A stretch of DNA of 64,000 nt from positions 4,505,318 to 4,569,317 of the forward strand of contig NZ_CP150886.1 in the NCBI RefSeq assembly GCF_038050375.1, read 5' to 3'. Below, in pieces: positions 7,510 through 16,767 of the stretch (position 1 is the stretch's first letter; every line of letters begins with the position of its first letter). The translations under genes and the position numbers were made by a program. The notes beneath the pieces were generated by a model. That model saw only the letters and a program-made list of their open reading frames with translations. It was not told the origin of the DNA and did no database searches. Origin of the DNA: Okeanomitos corallinicola TIOX110 (GTDB lineage: Bacteria > Cyanobacteriota > Cyanobacteriia > Cyanobacteriales > Nostocaceae).

Positions 7510-7799
7510 GCTTTAATTTCCTTCTTTTTAAACATTTGCAGCATTCTGTCAGTCACCAAAAAACCACCGACAACGTTAACCATTGCCAATATCACCGCAA
7601 TTAAACCGAGAATTACTGATAAATTAGTGTTTTTCTCCCCCGCTGCCAGAATTGCACCAATTACCGAAATCCCAGAAATGGCATTAGAACCAGACATCAA
7701 AGGAGTGTGAAGTGTGGGGGGAACTTTAGTAATGACTTCAAAGCCAATAAATGAGGCTAAGACGAGTACGAATAAGGCTGGAAGTAATGTTTCTGTCAT
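7506..7799 (-). CDS. pntA2: NAD(P) transhydrogenase subunit alpha, membrane part (alpha-2)
   Basis: A 97-residue protein starting MTETLLPALFVLVLASFIGF with three to four membrane helices (VITKVPPTLHTPLMSGSNAI, then IGAILAAGEKNTNLSVILGL). This is domain II of PntA, encoded separately in cyanobacteria. A longer upstream frame exists, but residues before MTET come from an intergenic repeat, so the start at 7799 is chosen. It sits between pntA1 and pntB in one operon. Confidence 0.93.
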   Translation of the reverse strand: MTETLLPALFVLVLASFIGFEVITKVPPTLHTPLMSGSNAISGISVIGAILAAGEKNTNLSVILGLIAVILAMVNVVGGFLVTDRMLQMFKKKEIKA

Positions 7800-7821
7800 G
7801 TGATTTTTGGATTTAAGAGGT

Positions 7822-7956
7822 TTCGCGCAAAGATACAAAGGAGCAAAGACGCAAAGAGAAGATTTACATAACAAACGAAAAATCTCTCTCAAACTCTTCT
7901 TCCTTCGTGTTCTTCGCTTCTATGCCTTCGGCACGCTTCGCAAAAGTGGTTCATTC
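7822..7956. repeat. Two dispersed repeats, one split by a 25-bp insertion
   Basis: The pntA1-pntA2 spacer consists mostly of repeats: a GCAAAGACGCAAAGAG type copy (7822-7860) and CTTCGTGTTCTTCGCTTC...GTGGTTCATTC (7899-7956). The second is interrupted by TATGCCTTCGGCACGCTTCG, then CAAAA (7921-7945). An uninterrupted parent copy is at 43876-43908. The insert lies within the pnt operon transcript. Confidence 0.6.
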
Positions 7957-7969
7957 AATCTATATTTAA

Positions 7970-9124
7970 CTAAACCGCTACTGCTTGCAAAGCATCTTTT
8001 ACCCGTTGGTTTCTAATTTCACCACCATGAGTAACACAAGCTGCATCAACGATGTCATCCTCAAAGTTCATCTGCAATGCTTGATCTTTAATAAGCAGCT
8101 GCATTAATGAGGTAATATTTTTGGCATACAGTTGGCTGGCGTGTACTGGCATGGAGGAGGGTAAATTTATTGGTCCGATAATTGTGACACCGTTCCAAAC
8201 AATATCTTTACCTGCTTCTGTACAAGCACAGTTTCCACCCTGTTCTGCGGCTAAGTCTACGATGACTGAACCGGGTTTCATGGCTTTTACCATCTCTTCT
8301 GTTACGAGTTGGGGTGCTTTTCTACCTGGTACTTGGGCGGTGGTAATGACTACATCAGAGTTTTTGACGTGTTCGGCTACTAATTCTTGGGTGCGTTTTT
8401 TACTGTCTTCGGAAATTTCCTTGGCGTAACCACCTGCTGCAACGGTTTCTTCTTCGAGTTTGACTTCGACGAATTTTGCTCCTAAGCTTTGGACTTCTTC
8501 TTTGACTGCGGGGCGAATATCAAAGGCTTCTACTACTGCTCCTAGTCTACGGGCTGTGGCGATCGCCTGTAAACCTGCAACCCCTGCACCCATGATAAAT
8601 ACTTTAGCCGGGGCAATTGTCCCCGCTGCTGTGGTTAACATCGGGAAATATTTGGGTAATGCTGCGGCTGCTAAAAGTACGGTTTTATACCCTGCCAGAG
8701 ATGCCTGGGAGGATAAAGCATCCATGCTTTGCGCTCTGGTGGTACGGGGGATCATTTCCATACTTAAAGCTGTAATTTGCTTATCTGCCAGTTGTTTGGC
8801 GATGATAGGATTACCCAAAGGATTGAGAAAGCTAATTAAAACAGCACCCGGTTTAAGTAAATCAATTTCTGACTGTCCATCTTCTCTATCTTGGGGAGGG
8901 CTAACTTTGAGTAATATGTCCGCTTCCCCCCATAAGGTGGCTGTATCACTAATAATTTTCGCTCCTGCGGCTTCATAGTCAGCATCGGTAAAATATGCTT
9001 TTTCTCCCGCACCACTTTCTACTAAAATTTCTAAACCTTGTTTGACTAACTTGGCTACGATATCGGGAATTAATGATACACGCCGTTCACAAACTTCTAT
9101 TTCTTTAGCAATTGCTATTTTCAT
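7970..9124 (-). CDS. pntA1: NAD(P) transhydrogenase subunit alpha, soluble part (alpha-1)
   Basis: A 384-residue NAD(H)-binding domain I. It starts MKIAIAKEIEVCERRVSLIP behind a clear ribosome site (AGGAG, seven bases before ATG 9124); an upstream in-frame start is less likely. Family motifs are RRTTRAQSMDALSSQA-like IPRTTRAQSMDALSSQA, the Rossmann loop IMGAGVAGLQAIATARRLGA, and the C-terminal CVTHGGEIRN. First gene of the operon pntA1-pntA2-pntB. The long upstream noncoding stretch presumably holds the operon promoter. Confidence 0.95.
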   Translation of the reverse strand: MKIAIAKEIEVCERRVSLIPDIVAKLVKQGLEILVESGAGEKAYFTDADYEAAGAKIISDTATLWGEADILLKVSPPQDREDGQSEIDLLKPGAVLISFLNPLGNPIIAKQLADKQITALSMEMIPRTTRAQSMDALSSQASLAGYKTVLLAAAALPKYFPMLTTAAGTIAPAKVFIMGAGVAGLQAIATARRLGAVVEAFDIRPAVKEEVQSLGAKFVEVKLEEETVAAGGYAKEISEDSKKRTQELVAEHVKNSDVVITTAQVPGRKAPQLVTEEMVKAMKPGSVIVDLAAEQGGNCACTEAGKDIVWNGVTIIGPINLPSSMPVHASQLYAKNITSLMQLLIKDQALQMNFEDDIVDAACVTHGGEIRNQRVKDALQAVAV

Positions 9125-10050
9125 GAAATCTCCTAGGGATAAATACAAGGATATATGTGCTAACTGTGGATATATTTTACTTATGCTCTAAGCTCGGCGA
9201 CATTATTTATGAGTTTTGATAGGTATATCAAAGGTTTAACATCAGCATTAAACTATTGAGATTAAGTGATCAGATTTGTAAAGGTAATACCACAAATTAT
9301 TACTTGATCATCTCCAGCTTTCTGATCAAATCTGAATCATGATCACTGAATTTTTAACTTTTTCAGGTTAGTAACTTCAGATATTAAGTTGAGTCACTGC
9401 TGTTATATCTATCTCTTCAGATTATTTTCGGGATTGCTAAGTTATAATTTTGTCGTTCTGTCATTTTGCAAGACTGGTAACATTTTGCAAGGTTTATACT
9501 TGCTTATGAGTTTTTTATTCTTTGAGTTTTTTAGCTCTTGATTTCTATTGATCACAAATATCAAGACTTAGATCATTCATTCATTAACTAAGATTGTCTT
9601 TATAGAAATACATTCAGATTTTAAATGATGAATACAGAATATAAAACTTTGTTTACAATACTTTTTAGTAGCTACATCCATCTAATTCATAAAACGTATA
9701 AACGATAGATATTTGTACACAATTAAACATATATAAAAACATCTAAGTATGAACACCTCCTCCCACCCCCAGGGGAAACGCATCTAAATTTAATTGACAA
9801 AATACCGTTTTAATGTGTAAACCAATAAAACCCAATTTATCGTTTGATTTATTTTTTCAGGGTCATAGTCATGGATTAAAATATTGTCAATGATTCTTAC
9901 ACTCATAGTTGGGTTTTAAGCTCTCCCAGGCACTTTTATTTTCATTTTTCGTCTATTATCCAGCATAAAGTAGTAAAGTTCACTTACGAATACGAACAAG
10001 ACTGTTACTTAAGATTACACAGATAATATTTATTTAGAGGAAGCCTAATT
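9125..10050. other. Long intergenic region, no gene seen
   Basis: About 925 AT-rich bases lie between the divergent pntA1 and DUF2808 genes. No open frame with protein-like content and no tRNA-like fold was found. Several TGATCA palindromes cluster at 9260-9350. The region must hold two divergent promoters and a long 5' leader for the DUF2808 gene. A GAACACCTCCTCCCACCCCC tract near 9750 is the only non-AT-rich stretch. Confidence 0.5.
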
Positions 10051-10557
10051 ATGCGACGTGTACTTTCTGCCTTAGCTGTAACTGGTTGTTTAATGGCAAG
10101 TTTTCCGGCTGTAGTTTCAGCACAAGATGGTTTTACTCTGTTTAGCGGTGTTGAGCGGAAAAACCAGTTACCCGCACATTTGCAATTTGGCGGTAATAGA
10201 TATGCCACAGACAGATATGTACTCAAAATACCTGCGAAGAAGATGAACTTGGCAGTTGCTCAGTTTGCCATTACCTATCCTAACTATTACGAAGGTAGTT
10301 TTGATGAAAAAAACATTGAAGTCAGAGTTAAAGGTAAAAGTCTGCCTTTAAATGAAGTTAAATGGAACAAAGAAGGAAGAGTAATTGAAATCTTTCCTGA
10401 AGAACCAGTACCAGCGGGTAACACCGTGGAAGTAGTCTTATCTAACGTACAAAACCCACCTTTTGGGGGAATGTATTACTTTAACTGTCAAATTCTTTCT
10501 CCCGGAGATGTGCCACTGCTACGTTACATAGGTACTTGGATCTTGAGTATTTCTTAA
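10051..10557 (+). CDS. DUF2808 secreted protein
   Basis: A 168-residue protein with a clear signal peptide (RRVLSALAVTGCLMASFPAV, cleavage around VSAQ-DG), followed by the DUF2808 pattern: FSGVERKNQLPAHLQFGGN, then FAITYPNYYEGSFDEKNIEV and NPPFGGMYYFNCQILSPGD. DUF2808 is a family of exported proteins found mostly in cyanobacteria, function unknown. AGAGGAAG precedes the ATG by a usual distance. It lies upstream of rpmH on the same strand but is separated by about 120 nt. Confidence 0.9.
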   Translation: MRRVLSALAVTGCLMASFPAVVSAQDGFTLFSGVERKNQLPAHLQFGGNRYATDRYVLKIPAKKMNLAVAQFAITYPNYYEGSFDEKNIEVRVKGKSLPLNEVKWNKEGRVIEIFPEEPVPAGNTVEVVLSNVQNPPFGGMYYFNCQILSPGDVPLLRYIGTWILSIS

Positions 10558-10678
10558 TCAGTTACCAGTTATCAGGTGATAACTGAAAAACTCCATCCAG
10601 AAAAATGTCTTCCTTAGCTGTAAAGTGGTAAGATAACAGATTGTGACTTTTTATAAAAATCTCTAACAGGAGAGAGGT

Positions 10679-10813
10679 ATGCAAAGAACATTGGGCGGTA
10701 CTTGTCGTAAGAGAAAGAGAACTTCTGGTTTTCGGGCTAGAATGCGGACACCAGACGGCAGAAACGTGATTAGAGCCAGAAGGAAAAAAGGTCGTCATCG
10801 TTTGAGCGTTTAG
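10679..10813 (+). CDS. rpmH: 50S ribosomal protein L34
   Basis: A 44-residue, very basic protein: [20 protein letters not shown], then [20 protein letters not shown] and RLSV. This is the universal L34 pattern. AGGAGAGAGG lies directly before the ATG. First gene of the rpmH-rnpA-yidC-jag block. Confidence 0.97.
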   Translation: MQRTLGGTCRKRKRTSGFRARMRTPDGRNVIRARRKKGRHRLSV

Positions 10814-10834
10814 GCATCCAGCAAACGAGTAGCT

Positions 10835-11257
10835 GTGGCTTTGCCCAAAGCATATAGATTAAAATCCCGCAAAGATTTCCAAGCGGTTTTCCGGGAAGGA
10901 ATTCGGTGTCATAGCTCTCATTTCACTTTGAGAGCTTTAAAGCCGTCATGTCCAAAACAACCCAATTTGGATGACGCTTTGATGACAATACAATCAACTG
11001 AGCAAAATAATTACGCCAAAACAAAAATTGGCGTTTCCATTAGTACCAAAGTTAGTAAAAGAGCAGTTGTTCGCAATCGCCTCAAAAGACAAATCACTGG
11101 GGCATTGTATCAAATATTGCCTAAATTAGCAGATGGATGGCGATTAGTAGTGATTGTGAAGCCAAAGACAGCAGAATCTGAGTGCGGAAGCCAACAATTT
11201 CTGCAAGAATTAGAGCAGTTGTTGGTAAAAGCAGAGGTAATAAATGGGTATTCGTGA
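10835..11257 (+). CDS. rnpA: Ribonuclease P protein component
   Basis: A 140-residue basic protein with a GTG start: LPKAYRLKSRKDFQAVFREG, then KIGVSISTKVSKRAVVRNRL, the RnpA signature with the RNR core. It binds the RNase P RNA and helps mature the 5' ends of tRNAs. A poorly conserved insert around residues 38-60 (ALKPSCPKQPNLDDALMTIQ) lengthens the protein relative to bacterial norms of about 115-120. It follows rpmH by 21 nt and overlaps the next gene by 14 nt. Confidence 0.95.
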   Translation: MALPKAYRLKSRKDFQAVFREGIRCHSSHFTLRALKPSCPKQPNLDDALMTIQSTEQNNYAKTKIGVSISTKVSKRAVVRNRLKRQITGALYQILPKLADGWRLVVIVKPKTAESECGSQQFLQELEQLLVKAEVINGYS

Positions 11258-11633
11258 AGAAATTTATTATGAAGGTGGACCTCACATTGGGGATTTGCTT
11301 CTCAATTTATTGATTGGACTAACAGTAGTAGGTTTACCATTGACTGTTGGTGCAATAGTCAGGGCTTTGTGGTTGCGTTTTCGGATCACTGACCGGCGTA
11401 TTTCCGTGATGGGTGGGTGGTTAGGACGCGATCGCTCTGACGTAATATATTCAGAAATCGTCAAAGTGGTAAAAGTTCCCCGTGGTGTGGGTATCTGGGG
11501 AGATATGGTACTGACTCTCAAAAACGGTAGTCGTTTAGAAATGCGGGCTGTTCCCAACTTTAGAGAAACTTATGACTACATCGCCGAAAAAGTTGCGGCT
11601 AAAAATCCCCAATATAGTCCTACTTCCAAGTAG
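11244..11633 (+). CDS. PH-domain (bacterial PH, YdbT-like) membrane protein
   Basis: A 129-residue protein: one or two membrane helices (LLLNLLIGLTVVGLPLTVGA), then a bacterial PH-like domain (FRITDRRISVMGGWLGRDRS, YSEIVKVVKVPRG, DMVLTLKNGSRLEMRAVPNF). Overlaps rnpA by 14 nt. Its place between rnpA and yidC is common in cyanobacteria. Exact role unknown; membrane-associated. Confidence 0.8.
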   Translation: MGIREEIYYEGGPHIGDLLLNLLIGLTVVGLPLTVGAIVRALWLRFRITDRRISVMGGWLGRDRSDVIYSEIVKVVKVPRGVGIWGDMVLTLKNGSRLEMRAVPNFRETYDYIAEKVAAKNPQYSPTSK

Positions 11634-11721
11634 TCATTAACAAACGGTGTATTTTCAATAAAAATCAAACTGGGAAAGTACCGCAGGAGTTAGGAGAAGA
11701 TAGGGAGATGGGGAGAAAATT

Positions 11722-11770
11722 CCTTACCAGTCACCAGTCACCAGTCACCAGTCACCAGTCACCAGTCGCC
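11722..11770. repeat. Heptameric short tandem repeat (CCAGTCA)n
   Basis: Five to six head-to-tail copies of CCAGTCA lie in the spacer between the PH-domain gene and yidC. This is a typical STRR of heterocystous cyanobacteria. Noncoding; copy number is probably strain-variable. Confidence 0.85.
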
Positions 11771-11872
11771 ATCGTGCGGCTATCCGTAGCAAAGTTTAGT
11801 CGCTAATAAATCACCATTTAGATAAATTAGATTCAGTTCAGTTAACAGTACCTCTAGGTTAAATTCAGAATA

Positions 11873-13024
11873 ATGGATTTTGGTATCGGGTTTCTCTCGA
11901 ACAACGTAATGTTGCCAATCATAGATTTTTTCTATGGTATTGTCCCTAGCTATGGATTGGCGATCATTGCTTTGACATTAATTATTCGGTTTGCACTCTA
12001 CCCCTTGAGTGCTGGTTCAATCCGCAGTATGCGAAGAATGCGAATTGTCCAACCCTTGATGCAAAAACGGATGGCGGAAATTAAAGAACGCCATAAAGAT
12101 AATCCGCAAAAGCAGCAAGAGGAAATGGTGAATGTGCAAAAGGAATTTGGCAATCCTTTAGGAGGATGTTTACCCTTATTGCTACAGATGCCTGTTTTAC
12201 TAGCACTGTTTGCAACTTTACGCGGTTCACCATTTGCAGGTGTTAACTATTCGGTTAACTTGCAAATTTTTCCATCTGAACAAATAGAACGCATTCAACC
12301 CCAAGCTTTTGCTACTAACGCCCAAAATATTTATATTGCCGATGGGGATCACACAAAAATTACTGCTATCCTTCCCGGTGGTAATAAATTGGCAGTTGGG
12401 GAAAAGACAAAAATTCAATATCAAACCTTGGAAGGTAAACCCTTCGATGCTTTGGTAGCAGAACATCCAGAAACTAAGTTGACTCCTGAATGGAAAATCA
12501 TGAAAGGAGAAGACAGGGTAAAAATTGATGATCAAGGTAACATCGAAGCCTTAGAGCCAGGAGATGTAACCATTCAAGGTACTATCCCCGGATTGGCAGC
12601 AGACAAAGGATTCTTGTTTATTGATGCTTTGGGTAGGGTTGGTGCAATTGATCCCGATGGCGCAGTTCACTGGGATATTGTTTCCATGATTGTCTTTTTT
12701 GGAATTAGCCTTTATGTCAGTCAAATGCTGTCAGGGCAAAATTCCGGTGGTGGTAATCCCCAACAGGAAACCGTCAACAAAATTACCCCGGTGATTTTTT
12801 CTGGGATGTTTTTGTTCTTCCCACTCCCAGCGGGTGTATTGATGTACATGGTAATTGGTAACGTTTTCCAAACTCTGCAAACCTACATTCTTTCTCGTGA
12901 ACCTCTCTCAGAGGAATTACAAAAAATTGTAGCTATGCAAGAGAAAGACAAACAAGCAGCCACCGCAGAAGCAAAGACGTTGCCCTTTGAACCAAAAAGT
13001 TCCAAGAAGAAAGCTACAGGTTGA
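11873..13024 (+). CDS. yidC: Membrane protein insertase YidC/Oxa1
   Basis: A 383-residue Oxa1/YidC/Alb3 protein. The first helix lies near residues 15-40 ([20 protein letters not shown]), followed by the cytosolic coiled region with [20 protein letters not shown] and [17 protein letters not shown]. An unusual loop at about residues 140-260 includes a Big2-like stretch ([20 protein letters not shown]). The C-terminal helices ([20 protein letters not shown]) and a basic tail follow. It inserts thylakoid and plasma membrane proteins. Its stop overlaps the ATG of the downstream jag-like gene. Confidence 0.95.
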   Translation: MDFGIGFLSNNVMLPIIDFFYGIVPSYGLAIIALTLIIRFALYPLSAGSIRSMRRMRIVQPLMQKRMAEIKERHKDNPQKQQEEMVNVQKEFGNPLGGCLPLLLQMPVLLALFATLRGSPFAGVNYSVNLQIFPSEQIERIQPQAFATNAQNIYIADGDHTKITAILPGGNKLAVGEKTKIQYQTLEGKPFDALVAEHPETKLTPEWKIMKGEDRVKIDDQGNIEALEPGDVTIQGTIPGLAADKGFLFIDALGRVGAIDPDGAVHWDIVSMIVFFGISLYVSQMLSGQNSGGGNPQQETVNKITPVIFSGMFLFFPLPAGVLMYMVIGNVFQTLQTYILSREPLSEELQKIVAMQEKDKQAATAEAKTLPFEPKSSKKKATG

Positions 13025-13560
13025 TGATGAGTGATATAAATATGCAGCGTGGTGAAGAATGGTTAAAACAACTGCTGCAACTATCTGGTGTGTCCGCTGA
13101 TGTTAGTAGTAAATTGAGTTCTGCTCCGGCAATTGGGGCAGACTCTCAAGAGCAGGATAGTTACTGGTTGATAATTAATGACAGTAATTTGATGCCAGAA
13201 CAGGTCAGAACTTTGATTGGTGCAAATGGTTCAGTATTGGATGCTATCCAATATTTAGCTAACTCAGTGCTGAATGTGCATCAAGCAGAAGATGAACAGG
13301 TATCTTATACCATCGAGTTGAATGACTATCGCTTGAGAAGACAAGCCGAAATTACCGCTTTAGTGAGAACAGCAGTTCAAGAAGTGCGTTTTTCTGGTCG
13401 AGAAATAGAAATGAAATCTTTGAGTTCTTTTGAAAGACGACAAGTTCACAGTTTTTTACAAGAATTCCCTGATTTGCAAACCTTCAGCCGTGGCAAAGAA
13501 CCCTATCGTAATTTGGTAGTTCGTCTGGCTACAGAACCGCCTACAGATCCTGGTTATTAG
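13024..13560 (+). CDS. Jag/KhpB-like R3H and KH domain RNA-binding protein
   Basis: About 178 residues. A KH-type core (LIGANGSVLDAIQYLANSVL, with the GxxG-like GANG loop) is followed by a C-terminal R3H region (LSSFERRQVHSFLQEFPDLQ). ATG 13024 overlaps the yidC stop (TGATG), so translation is coupled. The family binds RNA and commonly accompanies yidC. The N-terminal Jag domain of Firmicutes is missing, as usual in cyanobacteria. Confidence 0.88.
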   Translation: MMSDINMQRGEEWLKQLLQLSGVSADVSSKLSSAPAIGADSQEQDSYWLIINDSNLMPEQVRTLIGANGSVLDAIQYLANSVLNVHQAEDEQVSYTIELNDYRLRRQAEITALVRTAVQEVRFSGREIEMKSLSSFERRQVHSFLQEFPDLQTFSRGKEPYRNLVVRLATEPPTDPGY

Positions 13561-13600
13561 GTTAAAATCATAGGCATTCAGCTATTTCTCACTAGATCCT

Positions 13601-14107
13601 ATGGACGCTATTTTTATTCCGCAGCTAACTAAAGCCCCGGAGCGGACAGAGGAATTTCAAGTTAATGAGTCTCTGCCTGGTTTGGAAACTTTAACCCCAG
13701 TACGTGGCACTGTCCGCGTCCAACATCAGGTTAATTACTTAGAAGTTTCCGGTCAGGCAGAAACAATTATTACTTGTACCTGTAACCGCTGTTTGCAACA
13801 ATATAATCAACGTTTGGCTGTTAATACTAAAGAAATTATTTGGTTAGATGCAAATGCTGATCAATTAGAGGACTTACCTTTAGAAAGAGAAGTACCTGTA
13901 GAAGATTTAGTAGAAACTTTGTCTCCTGATGGTTATTTTTATCCTAGTGAATGGCTGTATGAACAAATGTGTTTAGCTATTCCTCAAAGTCAGTTGTGCG
14001 ATTGCAATTGTCCAGGAATTTTGAAGACTAATGCTAACAGTTCGGATAATATTGTTGACAGTCGTTGGGCAGCTTTGAAAAATTTAAAAAATCAACTTCC
14101 AGAATAG
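13601..14107 (+). CDS. YceD/DUF177 family protein
   Basis: A 168-residue protein with the DUF177 pattern: VRGTVRVQHQVNYLEVSGQA, then CTCNRCLQQYNQRLAVNTKE, EREVPVEDLVETLSPDGYFY and a C-terminal CDCNCPG. Four Cys residues could bind metal. The family (YceD) is linked to rRNA and ribosomal protein expression in other bacteria and plants. It closes the conserved rpmH-yidC block 40 nt after jag. Confidence 0.88.
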   Translation: MDAIFIPQLTKAPERTEEFQVNESLPGLETLTPVRGTVRVQHQVNYLEVSGQAETIITCTCNRCLQQYNQRLAVNTKEIIWLDANADQLEDLPLEREVPVEDLVETLSPDGYFYPSEWLYEQMCLAIPQSQLCDCNCPGILKTNANSSDNIVDSRWAALKNLKNQLPE

Positions 14108-14263
14108 TTATTTGATATAAATTTGTGAAGCGAGAGAGGGTTTGAAGTGCTGGATAATTAATTCCTCATTTCTCACCCGTGTCTTCACTTTTTACAAGAG
14201 ATGATTCCTAATTCACTATTTTTTAGTGCTTGCACTGTCCAATACAAAAAAGAAAAAAGAACT

Positions 14264-14983
14264 ATGAATCAAGAGATTAATATACAACGTCAGTATTATG
14301 CTAATACAGCTAATTTATATGATAAAATACATAACAATCAAGAGCAAGAACATATATTAGGTTTGCACTTATTAGCAAGCTATATAGAATTTTATCAAAT
14401 TCGTAGTGTTTTGGATGTAGGTGCTGGTACTGGACGTACCATTCTTTGGCTAAAACGGCGATTTCCTAATCTAATTATTAAAGGTATTGAACCAGTAAAA
14501 GAACTTCGTGAACAAGGGTATATCAAAGGAATATTAGAATCCGAGTTAGTAGATGGTGATGGTTGTAATCTTCCTTTTCCTGATAATAGTGTTGATCTTG
14601 TCTGTGAATTTGCTGTACTCCATCATGTTAAGAAGCCGGAAACAGTAGTTCAAGAAATGTCGCGGGTTGCTTCTAAAATGATATGTATTTCTGACTGCAA
14701 CTTTATGGGACAAGGAATTCCTCCACTGCGGCTACTAAAATACTTTATCTTTTCTCTTGGACTTTGGAAAGTTGCAGATTGGTTTAAAACTAAGGGTAAA
14801 GGTTACACTATAAGTGAAGAAGACGGACTCGCTTACTCCTATTCAGTGTATCAAAATTTATCAACTATTGATAACTACTGGCAACAATTACGTATTATGA
14901 ATACAAATGGAGATAGTGATCACCATTTGGGTCAGATTTTCTCTGCTGCACATTTGCTTGTCATTGCCTTCGATAAAAAATGA
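14264..14983 (+). CDS. Class I SAM-dependent methyltransferase
   Basis: About 239 residues from ATG 14264 (the frame extends upstream to 14201 without supporting signals). Motif I is VLDVGAGTGRTILWLKRRFP, with the acidic IKGIEPVKEL next, LPFPDNSVDLVCEFAVLHHV as motif II and the EMSRVASKM helix after it. This is the Methyltransf_11 layout. The substrate cannot be inferred. Transcribed toward the AI-2E-family permease, with a small hairpin between them. Confidence 0.85.
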   Translation: MNQEINIQRQYYANTANLYDKIHNNQEQEHILGLHLLASYIEFYQIRSVLDVGAGTGRTILWLKRRFPNLIIKGIEPVKELREQGYIKGILESELVDGDGCNLPFPDNSVDLVCEFAVLHHVKKPETVVQEMSRVASKMICISDCNFMGQGIPPLRLLKYFIFSLGLWKVADWFKTKGKGYTISEEDGLAYSYSVYQNLSTIDNYWQQLRIMNTNGDSDHHLGQIFSAAHLLVIAFDKK

Positions 14984-15038
14984 CCAGTATAAATCAGTAC
15001 AAATAGTCTACTATTTCCAAACATTTTATTTGTGATGA

Positions 15039-15059
15039 AATCCTTACAGGATAAGGATT
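15039..15059. terminator. Hairpin between convergent genes
   Basis: AATCCTTA-CAGGA-TAAGGATT forms a perfect 8-bp stem with a 5-base loop between two convergent genes. The following run is TTAAATG, without a strong T tract, so it is a weak terminator candidate. Confidence 0.35.
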
Positions 15060-15108
15060 TAAATGATTTTGAAACAGGTTTTCCATAAAAATAACCGAAA
15101 AACCTAAA

Positions 15109-16224
15109 TTACTCTTCCTCTGGGGATATTAATTCCACTTCCTCAACTTCACCATGATCAGAAGATTCACCAATCATCACTAATTCATTTTCCGCTTGAT
15201 GATGATATTGCCATTGATCTAAAACATCTTTTACTAATACTTCTTCTACCCAAATTTTGGCAACAACTGTTAAAGGTAATGCCAAAAATAAACCTAAAAA
15301 TCCAAAAAATGTCACAAAAAATAATTGAGAAATCAAAGTTACTGCTGGTAATAAAGATACCTGATGTGCCATAACTATAGGCGTGAGAAAATTACTCTCA
15401 GCTTGTTGAATAAAAAAGTAAAGAATCAGCACACCCAAAGGTTTCCAGGGGGAATCTAACAGGGCGATCGCCATGGCAGGAACTACACTCATAGTCGGTC
15501 CCAAATTAGGAATTAAATTCATAAATCCTGCTAAAACTCCCAAAGCTAAAGCTGCCTTAACTCCTAAAATTGATAAACCAACAAGACTCATTAAACCAAC
15601 TACAAAAACAGCAATAAAAGCCCCTGTTACCCATCTTTCTAAAGAAGTCCCACACTGATTTAAAATCCCCTCTACCCGTCGCCGATAAAATGAGGGGAAT
15701 AGCCGCACAAACACTTTCCGATAAGCATCTGGATTGGCTAGAAACATTCCCGTCAAAACCAGCACTAATAAGATATTAAGCACAATTATTAACGAGCTAG
15801 AAACAAAGGCAAAAGAGTTTCCTAATATGCGATTAAATAATGGTTGTGCTTCTGCAATTAGCCTATTTAGGTCAGGAATAAAAGGGATTAATTGGGGAGG
15901 AATGTGTGTTCTTTGTTCATCAATCCAACTATTGATGCGTTCAAAACCTTGGGGAACTCGATAAGTTAACTCTTGAAATTGTTGAGTAAAGGGTGGGACA
16001 ATCAACCAGAAAAAGCTAATAATACCTGCAAAAAAGATAGTGACAGATAAGGCTACAGCTAATTGTCTTTTCATTCCTAAATTTTGAAAGCTGCGTGCTA
16101 ACCGATTTAATGTAGTTGCTAAAACCACAGCAGCAAATATTAGTAACAGCACTTCTCGTAGTTGCCAAAGTATATATAAGGATAAAACTATGGCGATTAA
16201 ACCTATCCATTGACCAATTTTCAC
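15109..16224 (-). CDS. AI-2E family transporter (UPF0118 permease)
   Basis: A 371-residue integral membrane protein with about eight helices in the AI-2E/PurR-regulated permease pattern: KAALALGVLAGFMNLIPNLG, then GPTMSVVPAMAIALLDSPWK and QQAESNFLTPIVMAHQVSL. GTG start with GGGGAG about ten bases upstream. The family exports small solutes or ions, and the substrate is unknown. The acidic tail (SSDHGEVEEVELISPEEE) is cytoplasmic. Confidence 0.88.
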   Translation of the reverse strand: MKIGQWIGLIAIVLSLYILWQLREVLLLIFAAVVLATTLNRLARSFQNLGMKRQLAVALSVTIFFAGIISFFWLIVPPFTQQFQELTYRVPQGFERINSWIDEQRTHIPPQLIPFIPDLNRLIAEAQPLFNRILGNSFAFVSSSLIIVLNILLVLVLTGMFLANPDAYRKVFVRLFPSFYRRRVEGILNQCGTSLERWVTGAFIAVFVVGLMSLVGLSILGVKAALALGVLAGFMNLIPNLGPTMSVVPAMAIALLDSPWKPLGVLILYFFIQQAESNFLTPIVMAHQVSLLPAVTLISQLFFVTFFGFLGLFLALPLTVVAKIWVEEVLVKDVLDQWQYHHQAENELVMIGESSDHGEVEEVELISPEEE

Positions 16225-16426
16225 AAATTAACTCCCCAAGTTTATTAATAATTTTTTCTGTGAAGCAGTATATCTTGAAAATTTTGATATAAATCTGCAT
16301 GAAGTAAAGTATCAAGAATAATTGACTGGTTGATTATTTACTGATTTATCAAACATTCTGACTCCTGAATTCTTACTAGAATTTTATAATTCTGTGCAAT
16401 CCCCCTGCTTAAACCTGACTGCTATT

Positions 16427-16618
16427 TTAATTTTTGCTTTGTGTGGGGATGCGCCCAATTAAAACCGTTATCATAATTAAAGTAGGTAAAATAACTAGAA
16501 TGATTGCGTTTATTGATGTTTCTGGAATTGAAAACATTGGACATACATATTTAATCAAAAATGAGATTAAAGTGGAGAGAATAAGTAGTTTGAAGAAGAA
16601 ACCTAGTTGATTTTTCAT
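16427..16618 (-). CDS. Small hypothetical membrane protein
   Basis: A 63-residue protein from MKNQLGFFFKLLILSTLISF with two hydrophobic segments (the second INAIILVILPTLIMITVLIG) and a basic tail (RIPTQSKN). A longer frame begins at 16636. No family recognised and no strong ribosome site. Coding status rests on the two clean membrane segments. Confidence 0.45.
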   Translation of the reverse strand: MKNQLGFFFKLLILSTLISFLIKYVCPMFSIPETSINAIILVILPTLIMITVLIGRIPTQSKN

Positions 16619-16767
16619 CAGAGTGCGGTAATACACATTTTTTTGGTAGGGTATACACGAATTTAGACTTGAGGATTAAGTCTTTACAATAGAAATCAGA
16701 TACAAAACTTTACTTTTCCAGATTTGGTACCTTAAATGTAAGCATTCTTGCCATTTATGAGTTGTAA

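Noticed and set aside
8121-8978. Plus-strand ORFs opposite pntA1
   Set aside because: Shadows of a strongly conserved gene; no ribosome sites and no protein-like features.
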